The position numbers were made by a program, and so were the translations under genes. The notes beneath the pieces are model-generated. The model worked only from the letters and a program-made list of their open reading frames with translations, ran no database searches and was not told where the DNA came from. DNA of 54,138 nucleotides from an uncultured Pelagibacteraceae bacterium (GTDB taxonomy: Bacteria; Pseudomonadota; Alphaproteobacteria; Pelagibacterales; Pelagibacteraceae). The stretch covers positions 1 to 54,138 of the forward strand of contig CACIVL010000002.1 in assembly GCA_902590125.1 (NCBI GenBank), given 5' to 3'. Below, one piece after another: positions 1-9,628 of the stretch. Every line of letters starts with the position of its first letter. Positions within the stretch are counted from its first letter, which is position 1.

Positions 1-930
1 AAAAAATTAAATTTAAATAAAAAAAAATTAAAACTTGATAAAAGCCAAGCTGTAGCATCTATAGGCCAGATAGAATTGATGAATTTATTTCAAAATGTAT
101 TTAAGAAATTAAAAATAAAAATATCTCAAATTCTTTTAACTTTAGATGATACGGAACAAAGAAGACGATCAATAAATGCAAGAAGAACAATTGATAATTT
201 ATTAATGATGGACATTGTGCCAATTGTTAATGAAAACGATACTACAGCCACAACTGAAATAAAATACGGAGATAACGATAGATTAGCAGCAAGAGTATCA
301 CAAATAGTTGCTGCTGATTGTTTAGTTTTATTGTCTGATGTTGATGGACTTTATACGGATAATCCAAAAAAAAATAAAAAAACAAAGTTAATTAGGACTG
401 TTAAAAAAATAGATGAAAATATAAAAAGATACGCTTCTAAAGCAGAAAATATTTATGGGTCCGGAGGTATGAAAACAAAAATTGATGCAGCTAAAATTTG
501 CCAATTATCTGGCTGTCACATGGTCATCGCAAATGGAACTTACAATAATCCAATAAAAAAAATAAATAGTAATCAAAAATGCACTTGGTTTTTACCAAAA
601 ATTTCTAAACTTGATGCAAGAAAACAATGGATAATAGGATCTGTTGCTCCAAAAGGTGAAATAATTATTGATCATGGCGCAATTAAAGCAATAAGCAATG
701 GTAAAAGTTTATTACCAGCAGGAGTTAGAAAAATTAATGGAATCTTTGAAAAGGGAGATCATATTTTGGTAAAAGATCTAAATAATGTTGAATGTGCTCG
801 AGGATTGACATCATTCTCTTCAGTAGAAATTGAAAAAATAAAAGGATCACATAGCAGCAAAATAAAAAATATATTAGGATATTCTAGTCGAGAAGAAATT
901 ATACATAAAGATGATCTAGTGAAAATTTAA
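1..930 (+). CDS. proB: Glutamate 5-kinase, 5' end cut by window
   Basis: Catalyses ATP-dependent phosphorylation of glutamate to gamma-glutamyl phosphate, the first step of proline synthesis in the cytoplasm. The reading frame is open from base 1, so the gene continues to the left of the window; the ATG at 76 is internal, because the residues encoded before it (VASIGQIELM region) already match the kinase fold. Visible motifs are NARRTIDNLL, IVNENDTTATTEIKYGDNDRLAA and VLLSDVDGLYT of the amino-acid kinase domain, then GGMKTKIDAA. The C-terminal third (from about GEIIIDHGAIKAI to ILGYSSREEIIHKDD) is a PUA domain, as in the long form of the family. It lies 2 bp before proA, the next enzyme of the pathway, so the two are almost certainly cotranscribed. 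Confidence 0.93.
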   Translation, partial: KKLNLNKKKLKLDKSQAVASIGQIELMNLFQNVFKKLKIKISQILLTLDDTEQRRRSINARRTIDNLLMMDIVPIVNENDTTATTEIKYGDNDRLAARVSQIVAADCLVLLSDVDGLYTDNPKKNKKTKLIRTVKKIDENIKRYASKAENIYGSGGMKTKIDAAKICQLSGCHMVIANGTYNNPIKKINSNQKCTWFLPKISKLDARKQWIIGSVAPKGEIIIDHGAIKAISNGKSLLPAGVRKINGIFEKGDHILVKDLNNVECARGLTSFSSVEIEKIKGSHSSKIKNILGYSSREEIIHKDDLVKI

Positions 931-932
931 AA

Positions 933-2195
933 ATGACAAAAAATTTATACATGAATAAAATAGGTGAAAGAGCAAAAAACGCTTCGTTTAATTTGTCTAG
1001 CCTAAATATAAATAAAAGAAATTCTGTTTTAAAACAATTTAATCATTATCTAAAAATAAACGAACAGTTAATCTTAAATGCAAACAAAATAGACATATCT
1101 CATGCAAAATCTAAAAAAATTAAGGATAGCATGATTGATAGACTGAAATTAAGTAGTAAAAAAATTACACAAATTAGAAAATCAATAAAAAAAATCATAA
1201 AATTTAAAGATCCTGTAGGGAAAACTTTATCTTTATGGAAAAGACCAAATGGTTTAACTATAAAAAAAATATCAATACCAATTGGTATAATTGGTGTAAT
1301 TTATGAAAGTAGACCAAATGTTACATCTGATGTTTCTGCTTTATGTTTTAAAAGTGGAAATGTAGTAATTTTACGTGGAGGTTCAGAAGCATTTCATTCC
1401 AATAAAATTTTAGCTAAACTTTTTAAAAAAGCTCTTAAAAAGAAAAAATGTGATGAAAATTGTGTTCAGTTTATTGAAAGTAAAGACAGAAGTCATGTTG
1501 ATTATCTTCTATCAGGAATGAAAAATTATATAGATTTAATTATTCCAAGAGGTGGCAAAGGATTAGTTAAAAAAGTATTAAAAAAGTCTGCAGTTTCAAT
1601 AATTGGACATTATGAAGGTTTATGTCATGTCTTTGTAGATAGACATGCAGACTTAAATACAGCAATTAGAGTTGTAATAAATTCAAAAATGAGAAATGTT
1701 AGTATTTGTGGAGCCGCTGAAACCTTACTTATAGATAAAACGTGTCTAAGAACTCACTGCAAACCAATATTAGATCAACTGAGCAAACTAGGATGCAAAA
1801 TTAAGGTAGATAAAACATTAAAAAAATTTATTTCTGGAAATATGAAAATTGCAAAAGAAAAAGACTGGGAAACAGAATATCTTTCTCCCATAATTTCTGT
1901 AAAAAGTGTAAATGGAGTAAATGAAGCAATTAATCATATAAATAAATACGGCTCTTCTCATACAGACTCAATAGTTACAAAAAATAGAAAAAATGCTGAA
2001 AAATTTCTTTTAAAAATTAAAAGTTCTATAGCTGTTCATAATGCATCAACGCAATTTGCTGATGGTGGAGAATTTGGTTTTGGTGCAGAAGTAGGTATAT
2101 CAACAGGTAAACTTCATCCACGTGGTCCAATTGGTCTTGATCAACTAACTACGTATAAATATATTTTAAAAGGAAATGGACAAATAAGGAAATAA
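933..2195 (+). CDS. proA: Gamma-glutamyl phosphate reductase
   Basis: NADPH-dependent reduction of gamma-glutamyl phosphate to glutamate semialdehyde, second step of proline synthesis. At 420 residues it has the normal length for ProA. The aldehyde-dehydrogenase-like fold is seen in PIGIIGVIYESRPNVT and KSGNVVILRGGSEA, the catalytic cysteine lies in SICGAAETLL, and the family's C-terminal motif FADGGEFGFGAEVGISTGKLHPRGP-like stretch is present near 2060-2140. It starts 2 bp after proB and is followed 4 bp later by nadD, so it belongs to a compact plus-strand operon. Lysine content is very high, as expected from the base composition; nothing suggests damage. Confidence 0.96.
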   Translation: MTKNLYMNKIGERAKNASFNLSSLNINKRNSVLKQFNHYLKINEQLILNANKIDISHAKSKKIKDSMIDRLKLSSKKITQIRKSIKKIIKFKDPVGKTLSLWKRPNGLTIKKISIPIGIIGVIYESRPNVTSDVSALCFKSGNVVILRGGSEAFHSNKILAKLFKKALKKKKCDENCVQFIESKDRSHVDYLLSGMKNYIDLIIPRGGKGLVKKVLKKSAVSIIGHYEGLCHVFVDRHADLNTAIRVVINSKMRNVSICGAAETLLIDKTCLRTHCKPILDQLSKLGCKIKVDKTLKKFISGNMKIAKEKDWETEYLSPIISVKSVNGVNEAINHINKYGSSHTDSIVTKNRKNAEKFLLKIKSSIAVHNASTQFADGGEFGFGAEVGISTGKLHPRGPIGLDQLTTYKYILKGNGQIRK

Positions 2196-2199
2196 TTTT

Positions 2200-2736
2200 T
2201 TGCAAAAACTATTTAAAAAAAATCATAAAAAAATTGGTATATTAGGAGGAACTTTTGATCCAGCACATAAAGGTCATTTAGAAATTTCAAAACAAGCAAA
2301 AAAAAAATTTAATCTTAACTATGTTATCTGGGCAATAACAAAAAAAAATCCATTTAAAAAAAAAAGTAAAACAAAATTAGTAGCTCGAATCAAGTTTGCA
2401 AAAAAAATAGCTAGTTTAAACAAATTTATAAAAATTCGGTTTTATGAAAGTAAAATTAAATCCAATAAAACAGTTAATTTAATAAGTTATATAAAAAGAA
2501 AAAACAGTATGTCTGATCTCTATTTTATAATGGGAGCTGATAATCTTATTAACTTTCATCGATGGCATAAATGGAATTTAATTTCACAAAAATGCAATAT
2601 TCTTGTTTTCGATAGACAGGGCTATAAAACAAAATCTTTAAAATCAATTACATTTAAACGGTTAAGCCAAAAAAACTTAAAATTTATTAAATTTAAAAAA
2701 GTTAATATTTCATCTTCTCAATTAAGAAAAATTTGA
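2200..2736 (+). CDS. nadD: Nicotinate-nucleotide adenylyltransferase (TTG start)
   Basis: Transfers AMP from ATP to nicotinate mononucleotide in NAD synthesis. The N-terminal nucleotidyltransferase signature GGTFDPAHKGHLEIS (HxGH type) and the central YFIMGADNLINFHRWHKWN motif are both clear, and the ATP-binding ISSSQLR motif is at the very end. The start is a TTG at 2200, chosen because no in-frame ATG precedes the GGTFDP motif and an AGGA sits about 10 bases upstream at 2187-2190. The protein stops three residues after the start of the last motif residue pair (RKI), so the short C-terminal helix found in most NadD proteins is missing; at 178 residues it is on the short side for the family. 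The neighbours proA and rsfS are usual for alphaproteobacteria. Confidence 0.92.
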   Translation: MQKLFKKNHKKIGILGGTFDPAHKGHLEISKQAKKKFNLNYVIWAITKKNPFKKKSKTKLVARIKFAKKIASLNKFIKIRFYESKIKSNKTVNLISYIKRKNSMSDLYFIMGADNLINFHRWHKWNLISQKCNILVFDRQGYKTKSLKSITFKRLSQKNLKFIKFKKVNISSSQLRKI

Positions 2737-2753
2737 TAAGATTTTGATAATTA

Positions 2754-3104
2754 ATGGACAAAATTTCTAATCTAAAAAAAATAATCTTAAATACTTTGGA
2801 TTCAAATAAGGCATTAGACATAGTAAGTATTGATCTTGCTAATAAAAGTTCCATTGCTGATCACATGATAATTGCTAGTGGCACTTCATCAAGACATATT
2901 CAAGCTTTATCAGAACAAGTATTAGAAAAATTTAAAAGTAGTGGAATAAAAAATTGCAAAATAGAAGGTAAAGAAAGCAAAGATTGGAAACTAATTGATG
3001 GTATAGATGTAATTGTTCATATATTTAATCCTGAAAAAAGAAAGTTCTATGAATTAGAAAAAATGTGGTCTGAACTTATTCCAAAAGAAAAAATATTAAT
3101 ATGA
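2754..3104 (+). CDS. rsfS: Ribosomal silencing factor RsfS (iojap/YbeB family)
   Basis: Members of this family bind ribosomal protein L14 on the free large subunit and block joining with the small subunit when nutrients are scarce. The 116-residue protein carries the family core: a DIVSIDL strand, the ADHMIIASGTSSRHIQALSE helix-turn region, and the DWKLIDGIDVIVHIFNP segment with the conserved Trp/Val-His pattern. It sits between nadD and ctpA, a widespread alphaproteobacterial order; the rRNA methyltransferase gene rlmH that often follows rsfS is not here. The last four bases overlap the start of ctpA (ATGA), which suggests translational coupling. Confidence 0.93.
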   Translation: MDKISNLKKIILNTLDSNKALDIVSIDLANKSSIADHMIIASGTSSRHIQALSEQVLEKFKSSGIKNCKIEGKESKDWKLIDGIDVIVHIFNPEKRKFYELEKMWSELIPKEKILI

Positions 3105-4243
3105 TTAAATTTAAAAAAATTTTACTAGCACTTTTTTTTTCACTTTTATTCTTAAATAAAAGTTTTTCAAATAACGAAGATGATGTTTACCAAAAGATTG
3201 ATTTATTTGGTGAAGTCTTAGATAAAATTAATAAAGAATATGTTGATGAAGTTAATCAAAGTGAAACGATTGATGCTGCTATAAATGGTGTATTGCAATC
3301 TTTAGACCCTTACTCTTCTTATATGTCACCAAAAGTGTTTGATGAAATGCAAACAGAAACAAGTGGAAAATTCGGTGGATTGGGTATTGAAGTGGGAATG
3401 GAAGCTGGTGTTGTTAAAGTTATTTCACCAATTGATGATTCACCTGCATCTAGAGTTGGTATAAAAGCTGGAGATTACATAGTTAAAATTAATGAAATAC
3501 AAGTGCAAGGTAAGACTTTAAATGAAGCTGTAGATCTAATGAGAGGGCCAGTTGGTACAGATATTGAAATTACAGTTAGAAGATTAGGTGAAAAAAAAGC
3601 AAAAATTTTTAAAATAACTAGAGAAATTATAAACATTGAATCAGTTAAATCAAAAATAATAGATAATAAAATTGGTTATTTAAGATTGTCTGCATTTAAT
3701 GAAAATAGTAGCAACCAAGTAAAAAATAAAATTAAAAAAATTAAAAAAGATAAAAAAATAAAAGGTTATATTTTAGATTTAAGAAATAACCCCGGAGGTT
3801 TGTTATCACAAGCAATTAGAATTACAGATTTTTTTTTAGATTATGGTGAAATTGTATCAACAAAAAGTAGAAAGGGCTCTGAAAATAGAAAATGGTTTTC
3901 TGAAAAAGGTGATCTTATAGATGGTAAAGCTTTAATAGTATTAATTAATTATGGATCCGCATCTGCATCTGAAATTGTAGCTGGAGCTTTAAAAGATCAC
4001 AAAAGAGCCATTCTTGTTGGAGAAAACACTTATGGAAAAGGTTCTGTACAATCAATAATTCCTTTAAAAAATAAAGGTGCAATAAGGTTAACAATTTCAA
4101 AGTACTATTTACCCTCAGGTAAATCCATATCAGAAGTAGGTATTGCTCCTGACATTGAAGTCGAAGAAAATTCAGATGCTTTTGTAATTAATACTGATAC
4201 TGATAATCAATTAAATTTTGCACTTAAACTTCTTAACGGATAA
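3101..4243 (+). CDS. ctpA: Carboxy-terminal processing protease, S41 family
   Basis: Periplasmic serine protease that trims or degrades envelope proteins from their C-termini. Residues 1-23 form a lysine-started hydrophobic signal sequence ending near KSFSNNE. An N-terminal S41 cap region is followed by a PDZ domain at about 90-165 (GGLGIEVGME to RRLGEK) and the peptidase domain at about 190-350. The Ser/Lys dyad is visible: Ser288 in GSASASEI and Lys313 in YGKGSVQ, 25 residues apart as in E. coli Tsp. The 380-residue length is typical for CtpA types. The start overlaps the rsfS stop by 4 bp; rppH follows after 2 bp. The murein-hydrolase activator gene often found before ctpA in alphaproteobacteria is absent. 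Confidence 0.95.
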   Translation: MIKFKKILLALFFSLLFLNKSFSNNEDDVYQKIDLFGEVLDKINKEYVDEVNQSETIDAAINGVLQSLDPYSSYMSPKVFDEMQTETSGKFGGLGIEVGMEAGVVKVISPIDDSPASRVGIKAGDYIVKINEIQVQGKTLNEAVDLMRGPVGTDIEITVRRLGEKKAKIFKITREIINIESVKSKIIDNKIGYLRLSAFNENSSNQVKNKIKKIKKDKKIKGYILDLRNNPGGLLSQAIRITDFFLDYGEIVSTKSRKGSENRKWFSEKGDLIDGKALIVLINYGSASASEIVAGALKDHKRAILVGENTYGKGSVQSIIPLKNKGAIRLTISKYYLPSGKSISEVGIAPDIEVEENSDAFVINTDTDNQLNFALKLLNG

Positions 4244-4245
4244 TT

Positions 4246-4722
4246 ATGAAAGAAGAATATAGAAAACTACCACTAAGAAGTGGTGTTGGAATTATCGTAT
4301 TGAATAATGAGAACAAAGTATTTGTTGCAAAAAGAATAGATAATCCAAAAAATTTTTGGCAAATGCCACAAGGTGGTATTAATAAAAACGAAGATTTTTA
4401 TTCGGCAGCATTAAGAGAACTAAAAGAAGAAACTAGCATAGTTAGTGTAAAACTAATTAAAGAAATTGAAAGTAATTTTACATATATTTTGCCTGACCAT
4501 TTAATAGGAATTATTTGGAAAGGTAAGTTTAAAGGTCAAAAACAAAAATGGTTTGTTATGCGATTTATTGGAAATGAAACTGAAATTAATATAAAAACTA
4601 ATAAACCAGAATTTTTAGATTGGAAATGGATAGATTTAGAAGATCTAACTAAAATAGCTGTAAACTTTAAACTTGAAGTTTACAAACAAATCAAGTTTGA
4701 GCTAAAAAAAATATTGTACTAA
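4246..4722 (+). CDS. rppH: RNA pyrophosphohydrolase (Nudix hydrolase)
   Basis: Removes pyrophosphate from the 5' end of transcripts (or hydrolyses dinucleoside polyphosphates), starting RNA decay. At 158 residues it has the RppH length. The N-terminal LPLRSGVGIIVLN and FWQMPQGGI segments are typical of RppH, and the Nudix box spans residues 43-65 with Arg57, Glu58, Glu61 and Glu62 in place. The usual Gly in the last part of the box is Ser64 (EETSI instead of EETGI), a conservative departure that leaves all metal-binding glutamates intact. Its final codons overlap the end of the opposite-strand atpC gene by 4 bp, leaving no room for a terminator between them. Confidence 0.92.
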   Translation: MKEEYRKLPLRSGVGIIVLNNENKVFVAKRIDNPKNFWQMPQGGINKNEDFYSAALRELKEETSIVSVKLIKEIESNFTYILPDHLIGIIWKGKFKGQKQKWFVMRFIGNETEINIKTNKPEFLDWKWIDLEDLTKIAVNFKLEVYKQIKFELKKILY

Positions 4723-5119
4723 TTCAAAGTTAAAGATCTTAAAACTTCTATTTTTTGATCAGCTAAATATTTAGCTTGGTCTGAAATATTATTATTTTGT
4801 GAATCTTTTTCCGCTTCAGATAAAATGTCTTTTATCTTATTTCTATCCATTTTTTTGATATCAAAAATATTGCTTGTTAATATTGATAGACAATTATTTT
4901 TAAATTCTATTATTCCATCTTCAACATAATACGTTTCTTCAACAAAAGCTTTATCTATAACTCTTAATAAACCTGGTTTTAAAAATGAAATTATAGGTAT
5001 ATGGTCTTTTAAAATTCCCATATCTCCTTCATAAGCGGGAACAACTACCTCTGATACATCTTCTTTTAATAAAAATGATTTTTCAGGATTAATTATTTCA
5101 ACTTTAAATACGTTACTCA

Positions 5120-5120
<1 letters not shown>
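4719..5120 (-). CDS. atpC: F1 ATP synthase epsilon subunit
   Basis: Central-stalk subunit of F1Fo ATP synthase that couples rotation and inhibits ATP hydrolysis. The 133-residue protein shows the N-terminal beta-sandwich motifs of the family (KVEIINPEKSFLL, VPAYEGDMGILKDHIPII, YYVEDGIIEF) followed by a short helical tail. The tail is reduced to little more than one clear helix (DRNKIKDILSEAEKD...). The start ATG overlaps the atpD stop by one base (TAATG), so the two are translationally coupled. It is the last gene of the atpHAGDC operon, and its 3' end overlaps the convergent rppH. Confidence 0.94.
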
Positions 5121-7421
<2,301 letters not shown>

Positions 7422-7425
7422 ATAT

Positions 7426-8961
7426 TTAAGATTTAAAGTTTTTTTTTAATTCTTCTATTAATTTAATAAGAGCTTTTTCAGTTTCCTCTTCTAACTTTCC
7501 AGATTTATTAATTGAATCAAAAATTTCTGGATTCTCAGAGTTACACTTAGACAAAATTTTGTTCTCAAATTCACTTATATCTTTTAAATCAATATCGTCT
7601 AAGTAACCCTTAACACCGCAAAATACGGTTATGACTTGTTGAGCTACTGACATTGGTGAATATTGTTTTTGTTTAAGTAATTCAGTTAATTTTGAGCCTC
7701 TATTTAGTAACCTCTGAGTAGACGCATCCAAATCTGAACCAAATTGAGCAAAAGCTGCCATTTCTCTATATTGCGCAAGCTCTAATTTAATTGATCCTGC
7801 AACTTTTTTCATAGCCTTGGTTTGTGCTGCAGATCCAACTCTTGAAACAGATAATCCAACGTTTACAGCTGGTCTGATACCTTGATTGAATAGTTCTGTT
7901 TCTAAAAATATTTGACCATCCGTAATAGAAATAACATTTGTTGGAATATAAGCTGACACATCTCCTGCCTGTGTTTCTATAATTGGTAATGCTGTTAAAG
8001 ATCCACCACCACTTTTTTCATTCAATTTTGCTGCTCTTTCTAATAATCTACTATGTAGGTAAAATACATCTCCTGGATAGGCTTCTCTTCCTGGAGGTCT
8101 TCTTAATAAAAGAGACATTTGTCTATAGGCTACTGCTTGTTTGGACAAATCATCATAAATAATTAAAGCATGCATTCCATTATCTCTAAAATATTCTCCC
8201 ATGGTACATCCAGTGTATGGAGCAAGAAATTGAAGTGGTGCGGGGTCAGATGCCGTTGCTGAAACAATGGTTGTATATTCCATAGCTCCTGCATCTTGTA
8301 AAGTTTTGACTATTTGAGCCACAGTTGATCTTTTTTGGCCAACTGCAACATATATACAATACAATTTTTGTTTCTCATCTCCAGATTGGTTAATCTCTTT
8401 CTGATTAATAATTGTATCAATTGCAACAGCAGTTTTTCCTGTTTGTCTATCTCCAATGATTAGTTCACGCTGGCCTCGTCCAACTGGAATTAAACTATCA
8501 ATTGCTTTTAATCCAGTTTGCATTGGTTCTGAAACAGATTGTCGTGGTATAATACCAGGTGCTTTAACTTCAACTCTATTTCTTTTTAAACCTTTGTCTA
8601 ATGGACCTTTTCCATCTATTGGATTTCCTAAAGCATCAACTACTCTACCTAATAATTCTTTTCCAGTAGGTACATCAACAATTGAACCAGTTCTTTTAAC
8701 GGTATCTCCCTCTTTAATATTTTTGTCATCTCCAAAAATTACAACACCAACATTGTCACTTTCTAAATTTAAAGCCATTCCTTTAGAGCCATCTGCAAAT
8801 TCTACCATTTCTCCTGCCTGAACATTATCTAATCCATATATTCTAGCAATCCCATCACCTACTGATAAAACTTGTCCAACTTCAGTTACTTCAGCTTTGT
8901 CTCCAAATTTTTTTATTTGTTCTTTTAATATTTTTGTAACTTCTGAAGGATTTATTTCCAT
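7426..8961 (-). CDS. atpA: F1 ATP synthase alpha subunit
   Basis: Non-catalytic nucleotide-binding subunit of F1. The P-loop GDRQTGKT is at 170-177, preceded by the [23 protein letters not shown] region; [47 protein letters not shown] and the signature [14 protein letters not shown] are all intact. At 511 residues it is full length. It abuts atpH directly (stop of atpH at 8962, start ATG at 8961). Confidence 0.98.
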   Translation of the reverse strand: MEINPSEVTKILKEQIKKFGDKAEVTEVGQVLSVGDGIARIYGLDNVQAGEMVEFADGSKGMALNLESDNVGVVIFGDDKNIKEGDTVKRTGSIVDVPTGKELLGRVVDALGNPIDGKGPLDKGLKRNRVEVKAPGIIPRQSVSEPMQTGLKAIDSLIPVGRGQRELIIGDRQTGKTAVAIDTIINQKEINQSGDEKQKLYCIYVAVGQKRSTVAQIVKTLQDAGAMEYTTIVSATASDPAPLQFLAPYTGCTMGEYFRDNGMHALIIYDDLSKQAVAYRQMSLLLRRPPGREAYPGDVFYLHSRLLERAAKLNEKSGGGSLTALPIIETQAGDVSAYIPTNVISITDGQIFLETELFNQGIRPAVNVGLSVSRVGSAAQTKAMKKVAGSIKLELAQYREMAAFAQFGSDLDASTQRLLNRGSKLTELLKQKQYSPMSVAQQVITVFCGVKGYLDDIDLKDISEFENKILSKCNSENPEIFDSINKSGKLEEETEKALIKLIEELKKNFKS

Positions 8962-9519
8962 TTATGCCTCTAACATTTTATTAGTTATTTTTTGTAATTT
9001 ATTTTTAATTGAAGTATCGGCCATTGTACTTCCTACTTGCACAACAAGTCCTCCTATTAAGCTTGAGTCATGCTTATAGTTCAATTTTATTTTTGAACTA
9101 AAGCTTTTAGTTAATTCTTCTTTAATGCTATTAATTTCTTTTTCTGTAAGCTCTTTTGCTGCACGTAACTCTGCTCTTATTTCACCTCTTTTTTTTGAGC
9201 AAGTTTCAATAAAATCATTTAGTATTTTTTCAACATAAAATAATCTTCTTTTAAAAATTAAAAAACTCAAAAATTTAGTTAATAAGTTATTTAATTTAAA
9301 TTTTTCGGAAATTTTTATTATTACATTAAACTGATCTTCTTTTTTATTAGTTGGATCCTTTATAAGTGAATTGAAATCTTCGCTATTAGATATTAATTGA
9401 ATAATTGACAGAGAATTTTTTTCTATTTCATTTATAACATTGCTTTCCTCTGCCAACTCGTAAAGTGCTAAAGAGTACCTGGAAACTGATGTGTCTGAAA
9501 AACCTTTACTTTTACTCAA
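8962..9519 (-). CDS. atpH: F1 ATP synthase delta subunit (TTG start)
   Basis: Peripheral-stalk connector between F1 and the Fo b subunits. The 185-residue sequence has the YSLALYELAEE opening helix and the C-terminal SSLIGGLVVQVGSTMADTSIKNKL stretch typical of the OSCP/delta family. The start is a TTG, supported by a GAGGG ribosome-binding site 7 bases upstream (9527-9531) and by the position of the first helix. It is the first gene of the atpHAGDC operon, downstream of priA as in many alphaproteobacteria; the Fo genes (atpB, E, F) are not in this window. Confidence 0.95.
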   Translation of the reverse strand: MSKSKGFSDTSVSRYSLALYELAEESNVINEIEKNSLSIIQLISNSEDFNSLIKDPTNKKEDQFNVIIKISEKFKLNNLLTKFLSFLIFKRRLFYVEKILNDFIETCSKKRGEIRAELRAAKELTEKEINSIKEELTKSFSSKIKLNYKHDSSLIGGLVVQVGSTMADTSIKNKLQKITNKMLEA

Positions 9520-9583
9520 TTTATATCCCTCATTAATAATTGAAGATTTATTAAAATTTGAATTTAATTAACATATGAGTGTA

Positions 9584-9602
9584 ATGTCTTCAAGTGAGAC
9601 AT
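9584..9602. other. Short inverted repeat between priA and atpH
   Basis: The 109-bp gap between priA and atpH contains a 6-bp perfect inverted repeat ATGTCT / AGACAT around a 7-base loop. On the minus strand it lies 65 bases before the atpH start. It is not followed by a run of T on that strand, so it is not a convincing terminator for priA; it might be an operator or a leader hairpin of the atp operon. I see no confident sigma-70 promoter in the gap, only a weak TTGAAG / TAATTA pair with a 17-base spacer on the minus strand. Confidence 0.3.
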
Positions 9603-9628
9603 AATGTAAAAAGCCTTTTTTTATGGGA

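Noticed and set aside
76-78. ATG at 76 as the start of glutamate 5-kinase
   Set aside because: The frame is open from base 1 and the residues before this ATG already match the kinase, so the gene is cut by the window edge.
9608-9622. Terminator after priA (AAAAAGGCTTTTT on the minus strand)
   Set aside because: The stem would be five A-T pairs around a 3-base loop, too weak for a rho-independent terminator.
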